Source: Saccoglossus kowalevskii
Taxonomy: Eukaryota > Hemichordata > Enteropneusta > Harrimaniidae
NCBI RefSeq assembly: GCF_000003605.2
Contig: NW_003107588.1
Span: forward strand, 405,235-431,144
Reading direction: 5' to 3'
DNA: 25,910 nucleotides
In this document: one piece after another, positions 1 through 11,071 of the stretch
How the letters are laid out: each line of letters opens with the position of its first letter
How positions within the stretch are numbered: the stretch's first letter is position 1
Notes under the pieces: model-generated
Database searches by the model: none
The model's input: the letters and a program-made list of their open reading frames with translations, nothing else
Told to the model about the DNA's origin: nothing
Made by a program: the position numbers and the translations under genes

Positions 1-375
1 GTGAAGCTCAATACATTTCATCCTATCACCTAACGTTAATTATGCCCCTTCCCAGAACCATATGGTGAGCATTGCAATTTCAAATTCCTCAACTCGTATG
101 ATTATGTCCCGCTGCGACGTAATTACATACATATAATAGCCAGGTTCACACATCTGAAATTTTCCAAATACATTACATAAAATGTGGAACTATATGAATA
201 ATAACGACAACGTACAGTGTCACTGTGATGATAATGAACGCACCATCATTTGTCGCCACCTAGGAGACTACTACGCCGCTGTGTGGTATGCGCAATCATA
301 AAAACTCTTCCAAGGTGATTTGCTCTTAGTAGTTACACTATAACGCCTAACTTTCTTTTTTAACCTTATTTTCAG
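1..375. other. Upstream flank of the lectin gene, no gene seen
   Basis: AT-rich sequence with no convincing open frame, no TATA box at a sensible distance and no repeat I recognise. It may contain an upstream intron or a non-coding first exon of the lectin, because the sequence just before the ATG looks like a splice acceptor. Confidence 0.4.
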
Positions 376-399
376 ACGGTTAAAATTTGTTGTCTAGAT
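376..399 (+). other. 5' UTR segment of the lectin after a probable splice acceptor
   Basis: A pyrimidine-rich tract ending in TTATTTTCAG (to 375) lies 24 nt upstream of the lectin ATG and looks like a 3' splice site. The 5' UTR is therefore probably split, with the promoter and a non-coding first exon farther upstream or outside the window. An in-frame TAG sits just before the ATG, which supports this start. This is inferred from the splice motif alone. Confidence 0.5.
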
Positions 400-2411
400 A
401 TGAAGCTGAATTTCCGAGTGTCCCTTCTATTCGTTTTGAGCGTGTTCAGCATTGCTAGAGAATCGGTACGTATTTCATTTACTGGGTGCATATATCGTAG
501 TTGTTTTGTATTAGGAACAGAGATCATCAGTGATTATAGATAACAGAAGAAAAAACCTTCAGAAAACAATGTTATAATAATCCAATCAAATCATTGAGTT
601 CGTTCGACATGAGTGGGTATCACTTCCATCTCCTATGCCATTACGCAGTGTAGCTCTAATAATATTCATTACCGATCGAATAGCAAAATATTTCACATGT
701 AGTAACATACAACATAATCTATATTACTATACCTCGACATAAAAGGTCAATTTCACGTCACAACCCAGTATGCCGTTTCTAATACACATATATGCGGTCA
801 AGGTAATCTATGTGTATCAATCTACTTACCTTGTGTATTTAATTCAATGCAGATTAGATCTATTTACACAAAACAAACTATGATATGAATTATTTTATTC
901 AAATGCTTCTTGATTGTATAAATTTGTTGAAATATATAAAATGATTTTTTTCAACAAGAAAATAATTTATACCAACATAGACAAAATATACAATAGATAA
1001 CACCCTCAAGTTTCTATCAATTAACATATTTCTTCTTTCTTTCATAATTAGGATCTAAATTTATTTATTTTTACTCTCCACGTGACATTGTAATTGAGTC
1101 TATATATATTTACACCCAAATTACCCTGGGAAATTGAATGGGATGTGATGAAAAGTTATTATTTTTTAATCTAAAAAAAACATTTATTAACTCACAATTG
1201 TATGCTTCATTATTCTAACAGGGAGCGGTATTACCAGGTAAGGAATATTATCTAAGTCTAAATAACTGATGGGTTGAATTACATAAACAAATAATGTCAT
1301 TGAGAAATAGAAGAATATTTGACACACAATAGTAACAATGAGCTGAACATTGGACGATACTAGTTTATAAATAAACACATATTTGTATCACTCGCAGCTC
1401 AACTTCTAAAATGCGGACGGGGTTGGGCAAGACACTCAAAAGTATGATTCTAAAATAATCCACTAACTAAGCATACGTTTGTCATTTGTTTATGTTTGTA
1501 TGTATGTATCATTATGCGTACCTATATAGGATGTGTGTAATGTATCGGAAACAAACATTCCACACTAATAATTGAATTCTCATACAATATATCTGTAACT
1601 ATACCTTCCATTAGATTTATGCGATGGACACAATCTCTTCATGTTCTTCAAGGATAGAAAAGACTGGGTGTCTGCAAGAGATGATTGTATTCTTCGTGGA
1701 GGGCGCTTGGCTCTAATCAACAGTGCGGAGACTCACGATGCTATCAAAACACATATTAGAAACATTGACGAGCTATGGAATGCGGCAGGTGGGGGATACT
1801 GGTTTGGTCTCAACGACAGAGATAATGAAGGCACCTATGTATTTGAAGGTAGTGCGGGAGTTGAATTAACGTATCATGATGGGTGGTGTTCAGAAAAGGT
1901 TGGAAGAAGAATAGTGAATCAACCCAATAACAATACAGCGAAAAACCCTGACGGTCAGGACTGCGCACAACTGTGGTACGTTATTCCGTTCACAATCAAC
2001 GTTTTTAATCATTCGGAAAGTCTATTAATAAAACAACGCAACAGAATGTTACGGCGTTTGATTAACAAACAGTATAATATTAATTATCCAGCACAACTGA
2101 TTGAATTAAAAACGAATATTTATTAATTCACAGGAGAAACAACAAGAAAAAGCCAAAGTATGATTTTGACGATGCATACTGTGACAATCGCAAGGGTTAC
2201 ATATGTGAAATTGTAAACAGTCAAGGTAAATATACGCGCATGTAGAATACACACATAGTCCATTTTTCATATATATATATATATATATAATGTATTCTGT
2301 TCGGTTCAGAGGTTTCTTATCACCGAAAATACACCCAAACATGTGTAGTAATTAGGTGACATAGCAATGTTTTACTTATTTATAATTGCAGATAGTGGAT
2401 ATTTATCTTGA
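400..2411 (+). CDS. Secreted C-type lectin, five exons, 184 aa
   Basis: Exons are 400-465, 1222-1237, 1615-1975, 2134-2225 and 2392-2411. All four introns are GT-AG (756, 377, 158 and 166 bp), and the joined exons total 555 nt, exactly 185 codons with TGA. Residues 1-20 or so (MKLNFRVSLLFVLSVFSIA) form a signal peptide, so the product should be secreted. Residues ~30-175 form a C-type lectin domain: WVSARDDC with C52, YWFGLND (89-95, the WIGL-type core), QPN (130-132, the EPN/QPD carbohydrate-specificity position), C144, FDDAYC (159-164, the place of the WND calcium motif) and YIC with C172. By family rules C52 pairs with C172 and C144 with C164. C30 and C119 are two extra cysteines that may pair. 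Such lectins bind sugars, often with Ca2+, in innate immunity or secretions. The altered QPN/FDD residues leave sugar preference and Ca2+ dependence open. Exon 2 is only 16 nt. Confidence 0.9.
2269..2289. repeat. (AT)n microsatellite in lectin intron 4
   Basis: About ten consecutive AT dinucleotides lie between lectin exons 4 and 5. Similar short AT runs occur at 14008-14019, 14773-14784 and 14908-14926. Confidence 0.9.
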
Positions 2412-2501
2412 GAAATTCAATTTACTAATAATACGATTATTGCTACTTTAGTATACCTTTATTTCCCATCACAACATACGCGTGACTTGGAAAATATCAA
2501 A

Positions 2502-2507
2502 ATTAAA
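2502..2507 (+). terminator. Possible polyadenylation signal (ATTAAA) of the lectin
   Basis: ATTAAA, the common variant of the AATAAA signal, lies 90 bases after the lectin stop codon. No canonical AATAAA occurs between the stop and this point. In AT-rich DNA such hexamers are frequent, so the call is weak. Confidence 0.35.
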
Positions 2508-2645
2508 TATTTAATTGAAACGAAACTTCGTATACAAATCATTTACTCGATATTTGAAAAACATAAGTAAATTTAACTATTATAAGAGCGCCCTTGTAAA
2601 TGTTTGTTTTCACCCAATCAAGAAAAAATGCTTTCTTAATTACAG

Positions 2646-2960
2646 CTATATATTAAATCTAAAGAACAACTGGAAAATGTGAAATTTTGGGTTTATCGTA
2701 GTACTCAGATTCTACCTTTGTATTTTATATTATCTACATTATCTACATTCAATACTATACTTTGTGACACTTTCAACAAGAAAGATGAATTCGTTATTGT
2801 TTTATGCCATTGCAATCATATTTTTGCAGCGTCATTGAAATACTTCGAAACGCCGTATTATAGAAATTATACAAATAATTGGTCGTGGATATGCTGGGCA
2901 TTTTCATCCTCATTTGTTTTGATACTATTTCCAGATTGCGGAAGTGGTAACCTAGGCTAA
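2646..2960 (+). CDS. Unrecognised exon-like open frame, hydrophobic
   Basis: A frame stays open for about 105 codons from a good splice acceptor (CTTTCTTAATTACAG, ending 2645) to TAG at 2958. The product is rich in aromatic and hydrophobic residues and has cysteines and an N-glycosylation-like NWS. I recognise no domain. In another frame, an ATG at 2785 gives a short signal-peptide-like stretch before a stop. It follows the lectin on the same strand, so it could be an exon of a neighbouring gene, a lectin pseudo-exon or simply a chance open frame in AT-rich DNA. No coding evidence exists beyond length and the acceptor. Confidence 0.15.
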   Translation, partial: LYIKSKEQLENVKFWVYRSTQILPLYFILSTLSTFNTILCDTFNKKDEFVIVLCHCNHIFAASLKYFETPYYRNYTNNWSWICWAFSSSFVLILFPDCGSGNLG

Positions 2961-5800
2961 TCACGTGACATGGTATTGTTTGCAAGAACGTATCGTTAAC
3001 ATATGTAGTATTGAACGTTATTTGACAACGAATCCACTATCACTGGAATGTAACGTGTACTTGGACACATATATCAAGAAGAATACATGCATATTCATAG
3101 ATCTAGTAGCTGTACATTGTTTATTTTGATTACACACTAAGTATTAAATTGGCAATGCAAATGACTCGAGTGAGATTTTTCCTATGTAGTGTTAAATATT
3201 GCTTTACGCACCATGTTCAAAATGCAATCGTGACAATATTTCATTCGCCGTACGCTAAAACCAACAATTTATTTAATATATAATGATACTAAAGGTTTGA
3301 AAAAGCAATCAAACAAAATGTGTTCGGAGTAGATTGTGCGTTCGTCAGTTTTCGAATCGTACACTGCCTCACATATGGCGTTTTGAGTTATTCATTATTG
3401 TTAATATGACACATTTGTGTATTTATTGTATCGAAAGCTCCATGTAACACACTTTGTTTGTTTGCATTATGCTTTTAATATGTTGAATGATGACTGACGG
3501 ATTCTATCCGATTTAAAATAATGCCAATTAAATCATCAAAAGTCTCTAGTGTATTATGTGGTATCAAGCTAATGATTGGTAGTTTCTGTGTTCAAAAACT
3601 GGATGAGTGTGTCGCAGACTCAATTGAGAGGCCAATATCACTAGTCGGGATTCATTCATGTATAGATGCGTCTTTGGTATGTGTTTGACTACGTTGACGC
3701 TTGAATTGCCACATTGTAATACTAGTATATACAAATATTTACACTTCCCTGTCGCGCAATTATCAATACGGAACCTGTGGCTAATTACACTTTATGTAAC
3801 GCAATAAGGACAATAACAGTTTCACTCAGTTTCGCGAATCCTCTCCTGGGACACGCATACATAACACTTCCGTATATCTGTCACACTGATCTTTGGTAAC
3901 GTGTTGAAGTCGGAAAGAATTGCCACCTGATGTATTGGGGGTATACGAACATTTCCGACGTTAAATATGTCTGCTTTTTGTAACTAGCCCTCAAACATGT
4001 TATAATTGTATTATAAGAATTTATTGTTAATGCAATATTAAATTCATGTACACTAAAATATTATATATAGCCACAAACCTGACAAATATTACAGTTATTG
4101 TTTACTTTTATTTCATTTTAATAAATCAAAGAAAGATTTATTGTTATTTTTGCACTGGCTCTCAAATTGACATTTACTGGTTTGGATTTCAATAATATCC
4201 TCATTTAATCACAGTAAGCACTGACAAAAAATCCATATCTTTAATATTGTGAAAATAGTTTTAATAAGCTCGAACAACGTTTTTACCGAAGCGGCTTGCA
4301 TATGGTAAGCCCTAGTAAATATAGGGGCTCGTTCAATCAACTGCAATACAGGTAGTGCTTCGGTGTCTAATATTAACGAAAATACTACACCTTCTAGGGA
4401 AAATCAAGCATCTCACTCTTCAGATCTGTAGTTGTTCATCAATAAAAAAAGGGAGGGATCACATTTGATATATTTACACATTCTCGTTCGACATTGTCGT
4501 CAGAGGGCACCAATAAATGCAAAAATAAGCTTAAGTAAATAAATAATTTTGTCGGTTTACCACAACCGACCGTCACTGTGTTCTGTTGTAGTGTGAACTA
4601 CAAATACATCCACCAAATGATTTGCAGGAAACAGTACAAGATTATATGGACAACTAATTTACTAAAAGCACGGCTTTGTCATCTCTGGGTTGTTGCCATA
4701 GCAATACACTAAATACAATATGTATCTGTCTTCCTATGTTTAACGTCGAAATGTAACATAGTGTAAAAATCTGTTGCCATATTACCCAATCGTTATATAC
4801 TTTAGACATATCATCGATTCACAAAAAGATTGTTATTTGCTATACAAGGGTAACATTTATTTTGTTAAGAATTTTGTTATGTTTGTATCGACAACGGAAC
4901 GTGACCAATCATGACGAGATTGACGAACGTATATACAACTGACTCATTGATATAAAATAATAAATTCAGATCAATTTGTTAAACAGTTTATGATTTCAAT
5001 AATTGTCAAGTAATTCAAGATGACAACCAATCTATGAAATTGTCACTTGTTTAATGATTAACTAATGATTGTTAACCATTCAAGGCACTGGTTGATGCAG
5101 CTAACATGATAGACACTAAAATAATGCTAAAATAATGCTAATGATGTTACATAAAGCAATTTGAAAATGTTCATGTTTCAGCATTTTCTCTAAACTCTGT
5201 AATAATTTTTGAACATTATTCGCACCCCTGACTTATGTTATATTTGACATAATCAGATATGATAACAATCCACTGGCTAATGGCTTTTTTGTTTGCTTTT
5301 TTTATTGTAGTATTATTTGTTTGCATTGCAGAACAATGGCAATTTGTTTAGATTATTTATTTTGCTTTACTGTGACAACAGCGAACACCTCTTGTATTCC
5401 ATTGTTAAAGTTTCCAAATATATTTTCTGACATTGCAATGGTGATAAATGACGTTTATTCTACCACAATATAAATAACATTTCAATAAGTATATAAGCTA
5501 CCTTAAAGACCACGAGACACTGAATGCAGATTACAGTCACTTGAGGGGTGACCAGAACTACTGCTTTATCTCGGTTTTTCATCGCTATTCATTACTATAA
5601 TATTTCTAAAATTATAAAACTGGGCTGCAGTGAAAAAGACGCATCGATTTCAACAATGCTTAAAACAGATTAAACAATGTAGCATCATATGTAATTCAAG
5701 TTAGTGCAGCTATAATGCCATATACGTACTATGGGAATATGCTTAAATTATAGTAATTTCGTGATAGCGCATTGCAGTATATAAGACTACAATGCACGCA
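2961..5800. other. Non-coding stretch, nothing recognised
   Basis: AT-rich DNA with frequent stops in all frames. I see no exon with matching splice sites, no RNA gene and no clear transposon ends. A 14-mer at 4692-4705 (GTTGCCATAGCAAT) is one base away from a perfect X-box palindrome. Confidence 0.5.
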
Positions 5801-5808
5801 CGACAGGA

Positions 5809-5857
5809 TATAATGCATCCAGATGTGGTGTGGGAGCATTCCACGATATGCATTATA
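5809..5857. repeat. Inverted repeat with 10 bp arms, hairpin-forming
   Basis: TATAATGCAT (5809-5818) and its reverse complement ATGCATTATA (5848-5857) flank a 29-base loop. The loop has its own short GTGG/CCAC pairing. Related ATAATGCAT and GATATC motifs recur up to 5940, including two copies of CATTATAGGA. It may be a remnant of a small inverted-repeat element; no target duplication was found. Confidence 0.5.
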
Positions 5858-5959
5858 ACAAAGAATCCTGCATTACACTGCTGATCACACTAGCACATTA
5901 TAGGATATCATGCAACACGATATCATTATAGGAACCTTTCATAACTTTTATTATAGTAA

Positions 5960-7186
5960 TAGTGATACAAAAACCAAGACAAATAATAAAAATAGTACTG
6001 ATCTATTTATTTGGATTTTCATTCCACAAGTGACTGTACAATTACATTACACTGATCATACCCAATTTTCATTTGAGCATTTCTGATATCAATCATACTT
6101 CGCTAATCTGTTTTGCATGGAAATTTGGTGACAAGGATGTTCCGCAAGGACAGTTGGCTCTTACCACCACTGAGGAACCTACGTGTTGAATCAATGTCAA
6201 CCACAAAGAGCGCCATCTGCGTTCACATGCACATCATTCCACGAATGCAAAGGTTTACAAATATAAATACGTATATTAAAATAACGCCCTCTAAGCTCAC
6301 TTATCACATATTTTAAAAATCAAAATACTTCGAGTACATTGCATTACACAATTGTAGCGTCATATTATTAAAACTATCAATCAATATAGCACATTGTGTT
6401 TGTATTACTATATACTACAAGTAACCTGTAGAATGCTGTGTGGGTAATATTTTTATATTGATTTTTGTTGCATTTGCAGCAAATAGTTACCAAACAATGA
6501 GAAATCTATAGGATTGAATATACCTCTCGGCTGTCTTCACATGCATAGTTCAAGCCTGTCTTACCGGTGCTTATACAAGGATTTAGTTACAGCACCTGGA
6601 CGGTCTGTGGTTACAGTTACATGGTCAGAGTAATCGCAAAATTTATATTACAATAGAAAATAATGAAAGACTGGTGAAACCGTGAGTGAAAGGATGTTTT
6701 GGGGGTATAGTCTACATTCTGTATGGAGTGGTAGGGTCGGGCATCACATAATTTGTTCATTTCCAACTCTTATGAAGTCACATAGAATTTCACTTAATTT
6801 ATTTTCGCTGAAACGTTTTCAGGCATTACATGTGAATCCGATTTACCCTGTGCTGCGTCTCAATAGAGTATGAGGTAAATGACATTTTCACTGGAATTTA
6901 TTTCAGGGAAAAAACGTTTTCGAAACATAGCAGAAATAAACAATATTTAGAAGTGCGATATTTTACCCTTGGGGTACATGAATATACTTGCCGAGTGAAA
7001 TGAAATTTAAACAACAGTAATGGCAGTCACTTATTTTGACTAAAACTAATTTGCATATCACCCATGCAATAATGTTTTCGGTATTTTCACGGTCAATATG
7101 CTAATGAACATGGTATTGGCGATCCGCTCCAAGAGGATTGCCCCTCAAATCATTTGTGTGTGTGATTTCCAGTGTTTTCACGTATT
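5960..7186. other. Non-coding stretch, nothing recognised
   Basis: Short open frames occur (for example 6113-6316 and 6682-6873) but show no recognisable domain, no splice context and no conservation cue. I treat them as chance. Confidence 0.45.
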
Positions 7187-7900
7187 AGTTCTTCTGTGAT
7201 TTTTTTAGCTTGGCCGATTTCGCTCAAACATGGCAGGTAGGTCACACCTTCACCCTAGTTATTAGGAAAAATCTGCAAAAAAATGTTGGTCCATCGTTGC
7301 CATAGCAACAGTAAAAAAATATTTTTGGATAGCTTCGAGCTAAATGTATCTCCTACAAATTTAGGATACAACACCTCAGACATAGCTCATTGTACTCGGC
7401 TTGAGTGTGGGCACAATGATATTATTTGAATTTTTGATATCTTTTTTCATCAATGAGAAAGTTGACCCCAAATTTAGAGTAACTGTTCACCAGGTATGGC
7501 TTTTTAACTAACTCTTCTGTGATTTTTGTGGCTTGGCTGATTTTGTTCATACTTGACAGGTAGGTCGTACCATCACTAATTGGAAAAACAATCCTGACCC
7601 ACCACTACCATGGCAACAGCCCAAATCTGTTTTTTAAATACTTTCGTCCCAAATGTATTACCTCCTACAAGTCTTGTAATAGCAGTGTTCAAATGGTCAT
7701 GCCTTTTATTTTGGCTACGTTGCGCACTGGTAATATATCACCGGCGCCGACATTGTTACACTGTATCAATAGGGATTTCAGGGGGAAATTATACACATAT
7801 CATAGAGTGGTGTCATTAGTCAGATCTCTACTAGAGCAATACAATGCACTTTATTTGATGAAAATCAGAGTAACCGTTCTCGAGATATGGTACTTTGTAG
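7187..7900. repeat. Degenerate direct repeat, two units of ~320 bp
   Basis: The stretch from about 7187 to 7315 (starting near TCTTCTGTGATTTTT) reappears from about 7507 to 7620 with the same order of landmarks: GCTTGGC, GGCAGGTAGGTC versus GACAGGTAGGTC, then GCCATAGCAACAG versus ACCATGGCAACAG. The ends of the units also match: AGAGTAACTGTTC near 7480 and AGAGTAACCGTTC near 7870. It is probably an old tandem or transposon-derived repeat. It has no coding potential that I trust, although short frames occur at 7610-7920. Confidence 0.6.
7296..7309. promoter_or_regulatory. X-box-like palindrome (RFX-type site)
   Basis: GTTGCCATAGCAAC fits the X-box consensus bound by RFX transcription factors (GTNRCC, short spacer, RGYAAC) in ciliary gene promoters. 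It lies inside the degenerate direct repeat, and the second unit has a mutated version at 7604-7617. No promoter or gene start is visible nearby, so a regulatory role is only a possibility. Confidence 0.3.
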
Positions 7901-10640
7901 ATTCAATCAGCATCTCTTAATTTTTGACAAAGGATGACACAACAAAGCACTAGTAGTAAAGACAACGGCACTATTTTGGATGAATAAGCACTAATTATTT
8001 AATTGGAGCTGAACTTAAACTGCCATATATTTCTCCTTTTTTATTGAATTTTCAACAAATGAACTTTATATCAATGTTTATCTAATATAGGGCAATATAT
8101 AGACCATCTATCACCATAGAAACGGGCCATATTCAAATTTCATTTTAAATCATCTGTCTGTCAATAAAGATAAACAAGTTTTACTTTCGTTAATGTTGCC
8201 TTCGTTTTTATTCTTATACAAATGCATTGAAAACGCCCTCATCGACCGGCTATGCGTTCTACCAAGCTTTGCCTATTTTTACGCTATAATAATACTTATG
8301 AAACAAAAAGCATTGACACGAATAAACAAATCTAAGATATAACATTATAGCATAATATACAGCTTATTTTTTGGCAACTTACTGGGAGCTGCCCGGAAAA
8401 TTTAAAAAATCTCTGTGCCTGATCGATCCATTTTTATGCCAAAATAACCAATGAATCATCTCAATTCTACAGCTCTGAATGCTCTAACATGTACAATTCG
8501 TTTTACTTTGCATTTACGCTGCATTTTCGACATGTTAAAAACAAAATAAACGCATTTTGCCGTATATAAAAGTGAAGTAGTGAAACATTCTCTTCTTATA
8601 TGAAAATGGAGTCCATGTAAACAAATTACCGGGTTGGAGGTACCACTTTTAAAATGGGCTTGTCGCACTCTTTAAATTGATGTCATACTCACTAAACTTA
8701 GATTTTTGTCTATTAAAATATATGTTTTTTTCAAATTATGAGTGATAGATATGCCAGAAAGTTGTAAGTCGATACGAAAATTGCCGTTTAACTTTTGTTT
8801 TTATTGCCGTTTCGGAAATTTTCGGCCGATTCTCATTTATCACCTCTCATTCTATAGCTGTCATCCCCTACTTGATTTCTGTGGCATTTTCAAAATCGTA
8901 CGGTCCATTCCAACGCGGGGAAAACGCAGCAAACTTCTCTGGATTTAGAACACCGGGTTAAATTTGGAGGTCACGCTCGCGTTCACGGCGCTTGCCAGGA
9001 TTTTCAAATGTTTCAATTTTATGGGTTGCAATTTTTAGAAAATGACCATAAGATATAGAGTAATAATTCATGGTAATTTTTTTTTTTTTTTTTTTTGATT
9101 TCAGTTTGGCTCACGTATTTTGTAGTTTTTGATGTCATTAACCAAGTGACTGAAATCCCTAATATTAGTTGTACACCACATGGAATACTACGATTGAGAG
9201 AACTTGATGTATGTTGAATGAGCTTTATCATAGACCATCAACATCAAAGTACCAGGAGGTTTCTGCTGGCGAAGTTGCAGCGTTACTTAGTTCCAAATAA
9301 AGATATCAACGCCAAATGAGCGACATTTTTACCGGAAATCAAGATTCATTCAATTCACGGCTAACAAGCAACATCGCAAGCGAAGTTGTAGTGTGCAGCT
9401 CATCAACGACCGCTGTCGACGAAAGTCACTCCGTCAGTGGAGTACCGCAGTTGTTACGGCACGTTTGCCAATGCACAATTCTGTGTAGGAACTTTTAACT
9501 TAATTTAAACTACGTATGACTGATTCGAAACATTCTATCGAGATCGGACGTTGCCCTATCGTGCCATCCCTTCACCATTGTATTCAAACGAACCATGTGG
9601 TGTGCAGTTACGTTCTCCTTCAAACCCGGGATTCAACCATTGGGGTCGTTTTAATTAAAAAAATCATCGCAAATCATGCAAATATAGCATTTTTAAACAA
9701 GTATACTAAAAAAGAAATGCTCAGCGATGCAAAAGAAGGATAGATATTACTTTTCAGTATACACATCTTTGTTTATACAATCCTTCACATATTCTACTCC
9801 CAATTATTCCTGCGTAAAAAGGAATATCCTCTTTCCATGTTGACATTCTGAGTAAAATCACGTGATAGCCTGCTACAATTGGCTGTTACATACTCTTTCG
9901 CCGGTCTGGAAAATGTGTTTAATTAGCTCTCATTCAAACGACAATGCATATTTCCCAGTGGGAGTTAACCAAGTTCGAATCTGCCATTAAAAAATAGGGG
10001 TGTTTTCAGCAAAAAACGAATAACCCTTGAGTGCACACAATACACTGAATTTCAGAACAAATCTTGCATTAGTTACAGCAGCAGAATACCACAGAAATAT
10101 CAGACGAAACATGAAAACACTATATATTGTATTTTGGCCTGAACCCTCTCTATTGCAATTCCAGGAATTACCCCATATGTGCAACCATTTTCCACCTTCG
10201 TATCACCCAACCCTGAAAACAAATTCTTAATACCATGCTGAAGCGTTTGGTAATCAGTCAATACTGTACGTTAAAACAAGTTTTAAATTTGGTGCATTAT
10301 ATAGACCATGCTAATCTGGTAATACATTTATGATTTGATATTCCCTTTCATTTATGAGTAAAGCGCTGGTATAATGTAAATTAGGATTTTCAAGTTATTA
10401 TAGTAGAATTGTCTATGTCCATCACCAATGCAATACAAGCAAATGAATTATGCAAGAAATATAATTTAGTTTTTATTCTGTTCAGATATTGTATTTATTA
10501 AATGTGCGTACTGTACACAAGAGATTACACAGTGTTTGAGGATGCACACGATGTTTATGACCGGACATAGTCACTCGGTACGCGTTCGTCTAAAAATAAC
10601 AATAATTCTAGAACATGCCCGAGTATCACTAATTACGTGT
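7901..10640. other. Non-coding stretch with a poly-T tract
   Basis: There is no gene I can support. The region from about 8740 to 8975 and from 9235 to 9500 is less AT-rich than its surroundings and has short open frames (8742-8948, 9316-9498, 9516-9743), but none shows a domain or splice context. A run of 20 T lies at 9077-9096. It could be the reverse-strand tail of an old retroposed sequence, but no body is recognisable. Confidence 0.4.
9077..9096. repeat. Poly-T tract (20 nt)
   Basis: An uninterrupted run of 20 T. It may be the poly-A tail of a minus-strand retrocopy or a simple homopolymer. No target-site duplication or SINE body was identified next to it. Confidence 0.8.
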
Positions 10641-10653
10641 CACGCCAAGTCAG

Positions 10654-10711
10654 CCAATATTAGTCAACGAAGAGCCGTTATATAGTACTCACAGTCAGTC
10701 AGCATTCAGTC
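10654..10711 (+). promoter_or_regulatory. RNA polymerase II core promoter (CCAAT, TATA, Inr)
   Basis: CCAAT lies at 10654-10658, TATATAG at 10679-10685 and an initiator-like TTCAGTC around 10705-10711. The A of TCAGT (10708) lies 29 bases after the first T of the TATA box, which is the normal TATA-to-start spacing. An ATG with good context (AGGATGG, purine at -3, G at +4) follows 84 bases after the predicted start. The ordered elements make this the best promoter candidate in the window. Confidence 0.55.
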
Positions 10712-11071
10712 GGGAGCTATTATCATACTAATCGAAAAACATTTGGGACTGACAGACAGAACTATAGTGCTGTTCGACAGCGACAAACAGGATGGTAATC
10801 GGTGTCCTTTGTTTAGACGGAGGTAACTGGCGGTGTCAGATCAAGTCTCATTTTGGTATTGGATTCAGAAGAAGCATAATATATCCCCTGAGAACGTCAC
10901 TAGTTTACCATTAATTACATTGACGGCGGCTACAGAAGATAAACTGCATCGAAAACATTGCTGTGCTGAAATACATCAAACATGTATTACAGTCGTACTA
11001 GGGATATTACAAGACCAGGAATTATTAGAATAGACGAATTCTTACTCCACGTTATGGAGGTTGTGTTTCTG
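10708..11071 (+). other. Predicted first exon of a transcription unit, coding frame uncertain
   Basis: The exon would run from the predicted start site to a strong donor (CTG|GTGAGA, ending 11071). The well-placed ATG at 10792 opens only 40 codons (stop at 10912-10914) beginning MVIGVLCLDGGNWR. A second frame is open without an ATG from 10827 to 11033 (includes HNISPENVTSLPLITL). A third frame is open to the donor and reads RPGIIRIDEFLLHVMEVVFL. Three successive open frames in one exon are what frameshift decay would leave. Alternatively the 40-codon frame is an upstream ORF, or the RNA is non-coding. I recognise no protein family here. Confidence 0.3.

Noticed and set aside
1187..1378. Minus-strand 63-codon frame
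   Set aside because: It overlaps lectin exon 2 and its introns on the opposite strand and shows no coding features.
9620..9640. Minus-strand B-box-like GGTTGAATCCC as a tRNA or SINE promoter
   Set aside because: The sequence that would hold the A-box and the 5' half is AT-rich and does not fold as a tRNA.
9960..9990. tRNA-like T-loop (AGTTCGAATCT)
   Set aside because: No A-box, acceptor stem or anticodon arm at the right distance upstream.
9316..10230. Several 60-75 codon plus-strand frames
   Set aside because: Short, no domain, overlapping antisense frames of equal length, no splice or promoter context.
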